A stretch of 64,000 bases of DNA from JBCCBV01 sp039033855 (GTDB taxonomy: Bacteria; Planctomycetota; Phycisphaerae; Phycisphaerales; Phycisphaeraceae). Of this stretch, positions 57,764 through 64,000 are shown in pieces (the stretch's first letter is position 1; the number at the start of each line of letters is the position of its first letter). The DNA lies in assembly GCA_039033855.1 (NCBI GenBank), contig JBCCBV010000008.1, positions 1-64,000 on the forward strand. The letters run 5' to 3'. Made by a program: the position numbers and the translations under genes. A model generated the notes under the pieces. That model ran no database searches. It was given only the letters and a program-made list of their open reading frames with translations, and was not told the DNA's origin.

Positions 57764-58453
57764 TCAGCGGGCCAGGCGGTAGTCGAAGCGGTTGTCGGCG
57801 GCGCCGGTGTAGACGTCGCCGAAGCGGTTGGGTTGCGCGTGCCCGTCGGCGTAGGCGTAGGGCGCGACGGACTCGGGCGAGGCCCGCGGTCCGCCGTGCG
57901 CATCGGTTTGGATTTCGGTCGCGGCGATGCCCACCGGCGAGCCGAACAGGCTGGCGCCCCACTGGTCGGGGTGCACGTGGTCGGCGGTGGGCGCGGGGTC
58001 GGCGTCGTTGCGCCCCACAAAGACCTTGATCACGAAGTGGACCGTGTTCGACGGGCGCACGACCTGGTCGATCGTCTTGGCGCCGGGCAAAAAGTCCGGG
58101 GCCAGGAAGCGGTTGACGGCGTAGCTGGTCTGCCGGTGCTTGCCGTTGACGGGGGCGCCCCCTTCGAAGTGAGGGCTGGTGTCGACGGGCGAGCGGAGCA
58201 GCAGGTCCGGGCTGTAGTCGTGTTTGAGGGCCTCGATCCACGAGTCGCCGTGCGACGTGCCGATCATGCGTCCGTTGTGATCGACGAGGTAGGCCCCGTG
58301 GGCTTGCCCGAGGGAGCGCAGGTTGGCCAGGCAGACGGTCCGCTGGGCCGACACGCGCCCCGCGCGCAAGGCGGGGAACAACAACGACAACAACAAGGCC
58401 ACGATCGCCAGCGTCACCAGCAACTCGACGAGGCTCCATCCGCGTCGGGGCAT
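57764..58453 (-). CDS. Prepilin-type N-cleavage protein (DUF1559/H-X9-DG-like)
   Basis: 229 residues. The type IV pilin-like N-terminus RRGWSLVELLVTLAIVALLL is followed by an ADGHA signature near the C-terminus (YAYADGHAQPNRFGDVYTG), the DUF1559/H-X9-DG arrangement common in planctomycetes. The Gly-Trp before the hydrophobic segment is the expected prepilin peptidase site, with Trp where Phe is usual. It is probably a pseudopilin-like surface or secretion protein. Single genes of this type occur in large numbers in such genomes. It lies 52 bases after the cysteine-rich gene on the same strand. Confidence 0.88.
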   Translation of the reverse strand: MPRRGWSLVELLVTLAIVALLLSLLFPALRAGRVSAQRTVCLANLRSLGQAHGAYLVDHNGRMIGTSHGDSWIEALKHDYSPDLLLRSPVDTSPHFEGGAPVNGKHRQTSYAVNRFLAPDFLPGAKTIDQVVRPSNTVHFVIKVFVGRNDADPAPTADHVHPDQWGASLFGSPVGIAATEIQTDAHGGPRASPESVAPYAYADGHAQPNRFGDVYTGAADNRFDYRLAR

Positions 58454-58505
58454 GGCGCCTCCGGCGTGAGGGAACAGGGTCGGTCGTGAGGTGGGGCTTC
58501 GGCGC

Positions 58506-58985
58506 TCAGACGGAGCGCGCTGGCGGGCCGCGGGCCGGAGGCGGGCCGGGAATCCAGCGCGCGGGGTCCGCTCGCACGGCCCGGAGCGGCGGCAACCGCT
58601 CGGCCAGCCGGGCCACCTGGATCAGATCAAAGGGCGCCGGGCTGTCGAGGGTTCCAATGAACTGGCACAACGCGCAGCCACCGCGGCAAGGCGAGGGCTC
58701 GCCGGGGGCGTCTTGCTGGTTCGAGTCCGACGACTGCTGCTTGAGGAAGACGCACGACGGGCACTTGGTGACGACGCCGGTGGCGGTGTAGTCGAGGGCT
58801 GCCGTGTCCAGACCGGGGTCGGCCGGGTTGCTCGGGTCGGTTGGGTTATCGACGGCGCGGGCCTGGCCGGGGGTTCGGCCGGGCAGGCGGATGGCGCCGC
58901 GCTCGTGGCCCGGCAGGACGGCGCCGAACCAGACGAGCGTGAACAGGGCCATGCCCCAACCGAGCCCCGGACTGCGCATGCTCAT
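58506..58985 (-). CDS. Small exported protein with cysteine pairs
   Basis: 159 residues, function unknown. A hydrophobic N-terminus (LGWGMALFTLVWFGAVLPG) suggests export or a membrane anchor. Cysteines group as CPSC and C-x3-C-x2-C (CRGGCALC) in the C-terminal half, which may bind a metal or form disulphides. Pro/Asp-rich stretches separate them. Two adjacent ATGs (58985, 58979) start it. It is upstream of the prepilin-like gene in the same direction. Confidence 0.6.
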   Translation of the reverse strand: MSMRSPGLGWGMALFTLVWFGAVLPGHERGAIRLPGRTPGQARAVDNPTDPSNPADPGLDTAALDYTATGVVTKCPSCVFLKQQSSDSNQQDAPGEPSPCRGGCALCQFIGTLDSPAPFDLIQVARLAERLPPLRAVRADPARWIPGPPPARGPPARSV

Positions 58986-59119
58986 GGTCGGAGCGTAACG
59001 CGCCGACGGGGGTGCGCCTCCGGGGGTGCGTCGCCGGGGGTTATCGTGCAGGTGGCGGGGGTGGATGGCCGACGGTTCTCCCCGGAAGCCCCCACAGACG
59101 GGCGGCAGAGGAGCAGGCG

Positions 59120-60547
59120 TTGCGATACCGGTTCTCCGGCCTGATTCACGAGACCAAGCGGCCGATCGAGGGCAACGTGACCGCCTCGACCGAGGACGCA
59201 GCGCGGGCGCTCTTGGCCGAAAACGGCGTGCTGGCGCAGAAGATCTGGCCGGCCGAGCCCGCCCCGGAAGCCGCCCCGGAAGCCCCCCCGGAAGCGTCCC
59301 CACAAGGCGGACCGGCGGGAGCGGGTGGGGGTGTTCGCGCGCAGAGCCGTGCCGCTCAAGCGACACGGCCGGGGCCGAGGGGGTCGTTCGCGGCGCCGAG
59401 GACTGCGCCGAGTCCCGAGCCGCGTGCCGAACCCCGGCCCGCGCAGCGCCCCGCCCAGGCGCCTGCCGCGCTAAGCGAACCCGAGGCGGTTGGTCCGGAA
59501 ACCGTTCCCGGGGCTGTTCCGGGGGGAGGTCCGGGGGGAATTCCGGGGGAGAGCGACCCGTTTTCGTCGGCGATCGATTCGGCGTTCGACGCGTCGGCGA
59601 CCAACGTGTCGGTCGACCGTTTGATGGCGCGTTATCGGGGCCAGCAGGTCCGGGTGATCGACCGCGACAAGATCCGTCGGCAGGTGCAAGAGGTCGTGGG
59701 CGAAGCGATCCGCTCGGCGTCGGACGCGGCGGTCGCGCACACCCAGGCCCAGGCCGGGTCGAAGCAGGCCGCCGACGTGGCGGCGCAGCAGCAGAACCAG
59801 ACGCTCGAGAAGGTGGCCGAGGCGCTGGACAAGGTCTTCGGCGATCAGAAGAACCTGACCAGCGAGGCGCCCAGTTCCACGGCGATGGTCGCGATCGAAG
59901 ACCAGATCGCCCGGCTGACGCGGGTGGTGCTGCGGGTCGAGTCGGCGGTCAACCGGCTGATGACGGCCGGGGCCGCGGCGGGCATGGGCGGCGGCGGCTA
60001 TTCCGGGGCGGGCGGTCAGATGCCGGCCCGCGGGGCGTCGGGCGTGGTCATGCCCATGCGCGAAGCGTCGCCCCAGCAGAACAAGGTGCTGATGGAGATC
60101 TTCGAGAGCAACCGCGAGCTGCGCAGCATGGACGACCCCGAAGGGGTCGATACCGGCGGTCTGGACACACAGGTGGATCCGGGGATGGACCCGGGGACTG
60201 ATCCGCAGTTGGATCCAGACGGGTTTGATCCGGAGGTCCAGGCCGAGGCCGAAGCGCTGGCGGAGCTCGCGTCTTCCACCGAAACGGCCGCCTCAGACAA
60301 GTCCGCCTCGGACAACGCTGCATCAGAGAAGGCCGAAGCCACAAAAGCCGCGCCGGCGAAGGCCGCGTCGTCTGGTGCGGGCAAGAAGGCCTCACCCCGG
60401 GCCAAGAAAACGACGAAGAAAAAGGCGTCTAAGCGCGCTACGAAGAAGCCCCCTGCCCAGGCGGCCGACGCGTCGGCGGGCGAAGACGCCGGCGGCGCGA
60501 CCGATAACCCGCCGGCTGCGAAGAAAACCAAGCGTCGCAAGACGTAA
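59120..60547 (+). CDS. Actin-gene partner: GspF/PilC-like N-terminus, coiled coil and basic tail
   Basis: 475 residues, function unknown. Start TTG 59120 is set by GAGGAG six bases upstream. Residues 1-45 (RYRFSGLIHETKRPIEGNVT, ASTEDAARALLAENGV) resemble the N-terminal domain of GspF/PilC. A Pro/Ala/Gly-rich disordered region with several PEAAPEAPPEA-type units follows. A helix (DKIRRQVQEVVGEAIRSASD and further to about residue 300) likely forms a coiled coil. The tail is Lys/Ala-rich (KKASPRAKKTTKKKASK) like histone H1. It precedes the actin-like gene by 50 bases and may be its filament or membrane partner. Confidence 0.65.
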   Translation: MRYRFSGLIHETKRPIEGNVTASTEDAARALLAENGVLAQKIWPAEPAPEAAPEAPPEASPQGGPAGAGGGVRAQSRAAQATRPGPRGSFAAPRTAPSPEPRAEPRPAQRPAQAPAALSEPEAVGPETVPGAVPGGGPGGIPGESDPFSSAIDSAFDASATNVSVDRLMARYRGQQVRVIDRDKIRRQVQEVVGEAIRSASDAAVAHTQAQAGSKQAADVAAQQQNQTLEKVAEALDKVFGDQKNLTSEAPSSTAMVAIEDQIARLTRVVLRVESAVNRLMTAGAAAGMGGGGYSGAGGQMPARGASGVVMPMREASPQQNKVLMEIFESNRELRSMDDPEGVDTGGLDTQVDPGMDPGTDPQLDPDGFDPEVQAEAEALAELASSTETAASDKSASDNAASEKAEATKAAPAKAASSGAGKKASPRAKKTTKKKASKRATKKPPAQAADASAGEDAGGATDNPPAAKKTKRRKT

Positions 60548-60597
60548 CGCGGGCATAATCGTGGCTCGCTCGATCCGAAACGATGGAGAATGCCGTC

Positions 60598-61665
60598 ATG
60601 ACCGCCAGCCCGACCACGCCGATTTTGGGTGACGACGCCGCCGACGCCGGCGGCCCGTCGAACGTGATGCTCCTGGGCATCGACCTGGGGACCAGCCGGT
60701 CTTCGGTGGTGTCGATGACCGGCGCCCGCAAGATCGTCGAAAGCTACGTGGGTTATCCCAAGGACCCGGTCGCCCGGAAGATGCTCGGCGCCGACGTGCT
60801 CTACGGCAAGCATGCGCTGGACCACCGGCTGTCGGTCGACCTGTACCGCCCGCTGGGGCGCGGGGTCATCAAGACCGAGGACCACGAGAAGAACCTCGAA
60901 GCGGTGCGCCACCTGGTCCGCCGACTGGTCGAGCTGGCCGAACCGGGGCGCGAGCAGCTCGTCTACGGCGTGGTCGGCGTGCCCGCCGAGGCGAGCGTGG
61001 GCAACAAGAAGGCCATCATCGAAGCGACCGAGGGCATCCTCGACGCGGTGATGATCGTGTCCGAGCCGTTCAGCGTGGCCTACGGGCTCGAGCGGATGGA
61101 TCAGGCGCTGATCGTAGACATCGGCGCCGGCACCACCGACCTGGTGCGGATGCACGGCACGGTGCCCACGCCGGACGACCAGGTTTCGCTCGACGTGGCC
61201 GGCGACGCGGTCGACGAAAAGTTGCTCGAACTCATCCAGACCGAGTACCCCGACGCGCAGGTCACGATCCACATGTGCAAGCGCTTTAAAGAGCAGTACG
61301 GCTTTGTGTCGGAATCGAACACCAAGATCGAGGTCGAGATGCCGGTGAACGGCAAGCCGATGGTGCACGACATCACCGCCCTGCTCAAGCAGGCGTGCAA
61401 CACGCTGGTGGACCCGATCGTGGACGCCATCCACAAGCTGGTGGCGAGCTTCGACCCGGACTTCCAATCCAAGCTTCGCCAGAACGTGCTGCTGTCCGGC
61501 GGCGGCGGGCTGCTCGACGGGCTGAACAAGCGCGTCGAAGACGGCATGGAGCGCATCGGCGGCGGCGTGGTGACCGTGGTCGAAGACCCCCAGTTCGCCG
61601 GGGCCGAGGGCGCGTTGCGGTTGGCGCTCGACATGCCGGGCGACTACTGGCAGCAGCTGAAGTAA
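60598..61665 (+). CDS. MamK-like bacterial actin
   Basis: 355 residues, the length of MamK (about 350). Nucleotide-binding actin-fold blocks in order: phosphate 1 GIDLGTSRSSVV, YVGYPKDPV, RPLGRGVI, SEPFSVAYGLERM, phosphate 2 IVDIGAGTTDLV, GTVPTPDDQVSLDVAGDAVD, KRFKEQYGFV, adenosine-site LLSGGGGLLDGL and the closing ALRLALDMPGDYWQQLK. These match MamK along the whole chain as recalled; ParM, MreB and StbA are less similar. No magnetosome gene is visible in the window. The ATG at 60598 is supported by GGAGAA seven bases upstream. It should polymerise into filaments with ATP, perhaps to position a cell structure. Confidence 0.88.
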   Translation: MTASPTTPILGDDAADAGGPSNVMLLGIDLGTSRSSVVSMTGARKIVESYVGYPKDPVARKMLGADVLYGKHALDHRLSVDLYRPLGRGVIKTEDHEKNLEAVRHLVRRLVELAEPGREQLVYGVVGVPAEASVGNKKAIIEATEGILDAVMIVSEPFSVAYGLERMDQALIVDIGAGTTDLVRMHGTVPTPDDQVSLDVAGDAVDEKLLELIQTEYPDAQVTIHMCKRFKEQYGFVSESNTKIEVEMPVNGKPMVHDITALLKQACNTLVDPIVDAIHKLVASFDPDFQSKLRQNVLLSGGGGLLDGLNKRVEDGMERIGGGVVTVVEDPQFAGAEGALRLALDMPGDYWQQLK

Positions 61666-61690
61666 GCGACATCCGCTGAGAATCCAACGT

Positions 61691-61722
61691 AACCGGGCTC
61701 ACTAAGGGCCCGGTTGTTTTTT
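61691..61722 (+). terminator. Rho-independent terminator after the MamK-like gene
   Basis: Stem AACCGGGC (61691-61698) and GCCCGGTT (61708-61715) with a nine-base loop, then G and TTTTTT. It ends transcription of the 59120-61665 pair 26 bases after the stop codon. Confidence 0.9.
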
Positions 61723-61803
61723 GCGCGGGGCGGGCGATGCGCCGACCCGGGCCCCAAGTGCCCGGAGTATCGCCCTAGCTCCCCGGTGGCGTAAGCTGCG
61801 GGC

Positions 61804-62337
61804 ATGACGCCCGAACAACTCCACCTTGTGCTCAATCATCTCCCGCTGATCGGGGTGCTGGCGGCGACGCCGGCGCTCGTGGTCGGGTTGTTTCTGAAGA
61901 AGCCCGCGGTGGCGCGCGTCGGCATGCTGACGGTGCTGGTGTTCGCCTCGACGACCGGGCTGGTCATGGGCACGGGCGAGGAAGCCGAGGAACGCTACGA
62001 ATCGGGCGCGCGAATGGGCGTGCTCGACGCCGAGAGCATGGCCTGGCTGCACGAACACGACGAGCGGGCGCACCTGGCGGGGAAGATCGGCTACGGGCTG
62101 ATCGCGCTCTCGGCGGTCGGGCTGGGGCTGAGCCTGTTGAAACCGAGAACGACCAAGTGGTCGGCGGCCGTGGTGCTGGCGGCCGCGGCGGTGTCGACGG
62201 CGGGCATGGCGTGGACGGCCGAGGCCGCGGGCAAGATCCGCAGGCCGGAGTGGCGCGGCGAAACCTCGCTGCCGTTCAAGCTGCCGGTGCTGACCGATCA
62301 CGACGGCGACGGCCAGCCGGACGCCGAATCGCCGTAA
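61804..62337 (+). CDS. DUF2231-like small membrane protein
   Basis: 177 residues with about four hydrophobic segments (12-30, 39-58, 95-112, 118-138). LHLVLNHLPLIGVLAATPAL and the His-rich loop LHEHDERAH resemble DUF2231 membrane proteins, sometimes associated with redox or cytochrome functions. The end carries a calcium-type DHDGDGQPDAE motif. The start is ATG 61804; no strong ribosome-binding site is seen. It is separated from the actin gene by the terminator. Confidence 0.7.
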   Translation: MTPEQLHLVLNHLPLIGVLAATPALVVGLFLKKPAVARVGMLTVLVFASTTGLVMGTGEEAEERYESGARMGVLDAESMAWLHEHDERAHLAGKIGYGLIALSAVGLGLSLLKPRTTKWSAAVVLAAAAVSTAGMAWTAEAAGKIRRPEWRGETSLPFKLPVLTDHDGDGQPDAESP

Positions 62338-62391
62338 CGATTGAGAACTTGTAAGGCCGATCTGTTCGCACCCGCGCTGCCGCAAGCTGAC

Positions 62392-64000
62392 TTACTGCAG
62401 ACCCATGGCCGTGAGCTGGCTGGTCCCGGCGCCCGGCGCGGGCTGGAGGTCGATCAGGTGGCGCGGCAGGTTGAGGTTGCGGAACACCTGCAGCGGAAAG
62501 AAGGCCTGCGCGTCGACCGCTTGTTGTGGGGTTTGGCCTTCTTCTAGCCGGACGTGCGTCGGGCCGATGCCGGTGGCGGCCTGGGCCTGCCAGACGACCC
62601 GGCCGTCGATGTGGAGCTCGGCCCGGGCGATGTGCGGGGTGACGTTGACCTCATACACGCGCTCGCGCATGGCGCCGAACCGGCGGACGGCGAACTCGCG
62701 CTGGGTGGTCGGGCCCTTTTCGGTCAAGGCGATGAGCCGGACGGGCGCATCGGGGTCCAGCCTGTAGCCGGCCGACTGGATGCGGGCCCCGAGCCTTTGG
62801 GTGATGTCGGATCGTTCGCGCGAAGGCGCGGAGATGCGGACCTGTAGAGCGAGGCCATCGCCGGGCTCGAGCAGCTTGTCGGCGGGCCCGGCCTGAACCC
62901 GGGCGGCCTCGGCGTGCGGCGCCTCGATTGACGCCAGCGCCGGCTTGTCGTTGCGCTCGGCGGCGTACCACACCCGGCCGTGCGGGCCGACCACGGGCGT
63001 AACGCCGTGGCCGGGCTGATACGTCCAGACGTGGGCGGGTTGGGTCAGGTCGATGAGTCTCGACCCGACCAGCGCGTAGCCCTCGTCGGGCATCGCGATC
63101 GCGCTCCGACCGAACGACCGATCGGAGGGGGTCGAGAAGTCGGCCAGCGCCTCGCCGGTGGCGAGGTCCCACGCGGCCATGTGGTTCTGCGCCACGGCGG
63201 CGAGCTGCGCCCCGCTCGGGCTGAACGCAAGGCGTACCGGGCCGGACATCTCTACGTTCTTGGAAAACACGCTGCGTCCGGCGACGGGGTTGAGCACGTG
63301 GATGGTTTTGCCCACGGCCACGGCCAGCTGGGCGCCGCCGGGGCTGACCGCGGGCAAGGCGTTGCGTTCGAGCGTCATCAGGAACCGGGCCTCGAACGTT
63401 TCGAGGTCCCAGACGACCAGCTCGCCCGCGCTGTCGACGGTGACCAGGGTCTGCGGGCCGGCGAAGTGGGCCCAAGCGACGTCGGTGTCGGACGCGACGG
63501 GCCGGAAGATCGCGGTGCGCGTCGGCCTGCCGGGGTTCGGCCAGTCGTAGAGCTCGAGCCGGCCCTTGCCGCCGAAGCCGAACACGTCGGACCGCAGGGC
63601 GAAGCGCGTGGCCCCGGGCGCCGCGGCCAGCAGGTCGGTCTCGGACGGCAGTTCGTGCAGGCCGAGCGATCGGCCGGCGGCAAGGTCGACACGCTCGACT
63701 TGGCGTTTCTTGTCTCTCGACATGCCGGCGGTGTGTTGGACCATCGCCATTGGCGGGCCGTCGCCGCGGGGCAACCGCACGTGCTCGACCGATGCAAACG
63801 AGCCGTCGAGTTGTCCGCGTAGCAGCAGCGGCCGGGCCCGGAGCGCGGGGCCTTGGGCGGGGTCGGGCGCGAAGCCATCGGGGTTGGTCAGGTCGAAGAG
63901 TTGGGCGCTGTCGCGCGAGGGTGTTTTATACGCGGGGTCGTTGGCATAAACCGCGGCTGGCTGGTTGGCCCGGCGTTGGATGCCGGTGGGCTCGGTGGGC
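62392..64000 (-). CDS. WD40/beta-propeller-like protein, cut by right edge
   Basis: At least 535 residues; the frame is still open at base 64000, so the N-terminus is outside. Propeller-like repeats are visible: TLVTVDSAGELVVWDLETFE, PVRLAFSPSGAQLAAVAQNH and MAAWDLATGEALADF. The C-terminal 150 residues form another domain (VRLIALTEKGPTTQREFAVR, HIDGRVVWQAQAATG). A GTG at 63780 could be mistaken for a start, but upstream codons continue without a stop. The function is unknown; it may be a large exported or enzymatic protein with a propeller. Confidence 0.7.
   Translation of the reverse strand, partial: PTEPTGIQRRANQPAAVYANDPAYKTPSRDSAQLFDLTNPDGFAPDPAQGPALRARPLLLRGQLDGSFASVEHVRLPRGDGPPMAMVQHTAGMSRDKKRQVERVDLAAGRSLGLHELPSETDLLAAAPGATRFALRSDVFGFGGKGRLELYDWPNPGRPTRTAIFRPVASDTDVAWAHFAGPQTLVTVDSAGELVVWDLETFEARFLMTLERNALPAVSPGGAQLAVAVGKTIHVLNPVAGRSVFSKNVEMSGPVRLAFSPSGAQLAAVAQNHMAAWDLATGEALADFSTPSDRSFGRSAIAMPDEGYALVGSRLIDLTQPAHVWTYQPGHGVTPVVGPHGRVWYAAERNDKPALASIEAPHAEAARVQAGPADKLLEPGDGLALQVRISAPSRERSDITQRLGARIQSAGYRLDPDAPVRLIALTEKGPTTQREFAVRRFGAMRERVYEVNVTPHIARAELHIDGRVVWQAQAATGIGPTHVRLEEGQTPQQAVDAQAFFPLQVFRNLNLPRHLIDLQPAPGAGTSQLTAMGLQ

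Noticed and set aside
60598..61665. Calling the actin-like protein ParM, MreB or StbA
   Set aside because: The conserved YVGYPKDP, GTVP-P-DQV and closing YWQQL blocks fit MamK along the whole chain, and no parR/parC-like repeats or rod-shape genes are next to it.

Overview
The window looks like chromosomal DNA of a high-GC planctomycete, most likely of the class Phycisphaerae. The lineage is inferred from gene style, not from an rRNA gene, since none is present. The clues are: many membrane proteins headed by a CPxCGYDLRG zinc ribbon; secreted proteins ending in a duplicated dockerin-like DxNxDGxVDLLDFD unit plus a PEP-CTERM sorting tail; a prepilin-like protein with the planctomycete 'ADGHA' ending; and house-keeping genes (eno, rnc, tig, clpX, gltB, gltD, rpmH) spread singly over both strands. 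No phage, insertion sequence, plasmid or CRISPR signal was seen.

Layout. 1-3.4 kb: a DNA methyltransferase cut by the left edge, a phosphoglycerate-dehydrogenase-like enzyme, a candidate small RNA with its own promoter and terminator, and exonuclease III. 3.4-9.4 kb: a tandem array of eight same-strand membrane-protein genes, most of them zinc-ribbon proteins and most coupled by ATGA/GTGA overlaps; this is the most distinctive locus. 9.5-15.3 kb: a fused Gfo/Idh/MocA-aldo/keto reductase, enolase, a PEP-CTERM protein, an orphan ribbon protein, a repeat-filled gap and an isolated rpmH. 15.3-20.2 kb: a two-gene operon of an S55-like secreted peptidase and a beta-propeller protein. 20.3-28.7 kb: RNase III, a photolyase split into two genes in swapped order, tig, a SHOCT-like membrane protein, clpX (no clpP) and an S41 protease.

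28.7-36.2 kb: an ECF sigma/anti-sigma/secreted-protein operon, a WYL regulator, a FabZ-like/ACP/FabZ-like cluster, a metallopeptidase followed by an ATP-grasp ligase, and tRNA-Glu(CUC). 36.5-46.8 kb: a ZIP metal transporter, a LysR regulator overlapping gltB, gltD, an acetyltransferase and an MscS channel. 46.8-53 kb: three secreted dockerin/PEP-CTERM proteins (a GH13 amylase, a ThuA-like protein and a DUF5060 glycosidase-like protein) with a BLUF photoreceptor between them. 53-56.4 kb: an AraC regulator divergent from an NmrA-like reductase and a DUF1772 protein, then a GAF protein. 56.5-59 kb: a fourth dockerin/PEP-CTERM protein, a prepilin-like protein and a cysteine-rich secreted protein. 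59.1-61.7 kb: a coiled-coil/basic-tailed protein followed by an actin-like protein that resembles the magnetosome actin MamK along its whole length, closed by a clear terminator. The right edge cuts a secreted WD40-like beta-propeller gene.

Two families of GC-rich palindromic repeats recur in the gaps. A short CCCCGGAAGC/GCCGGGGN-type unit recurs both in gaps and, in frame, inside coding sequences. Family names rest on motifs read by eye and on recalled family sequences; no database search was run.
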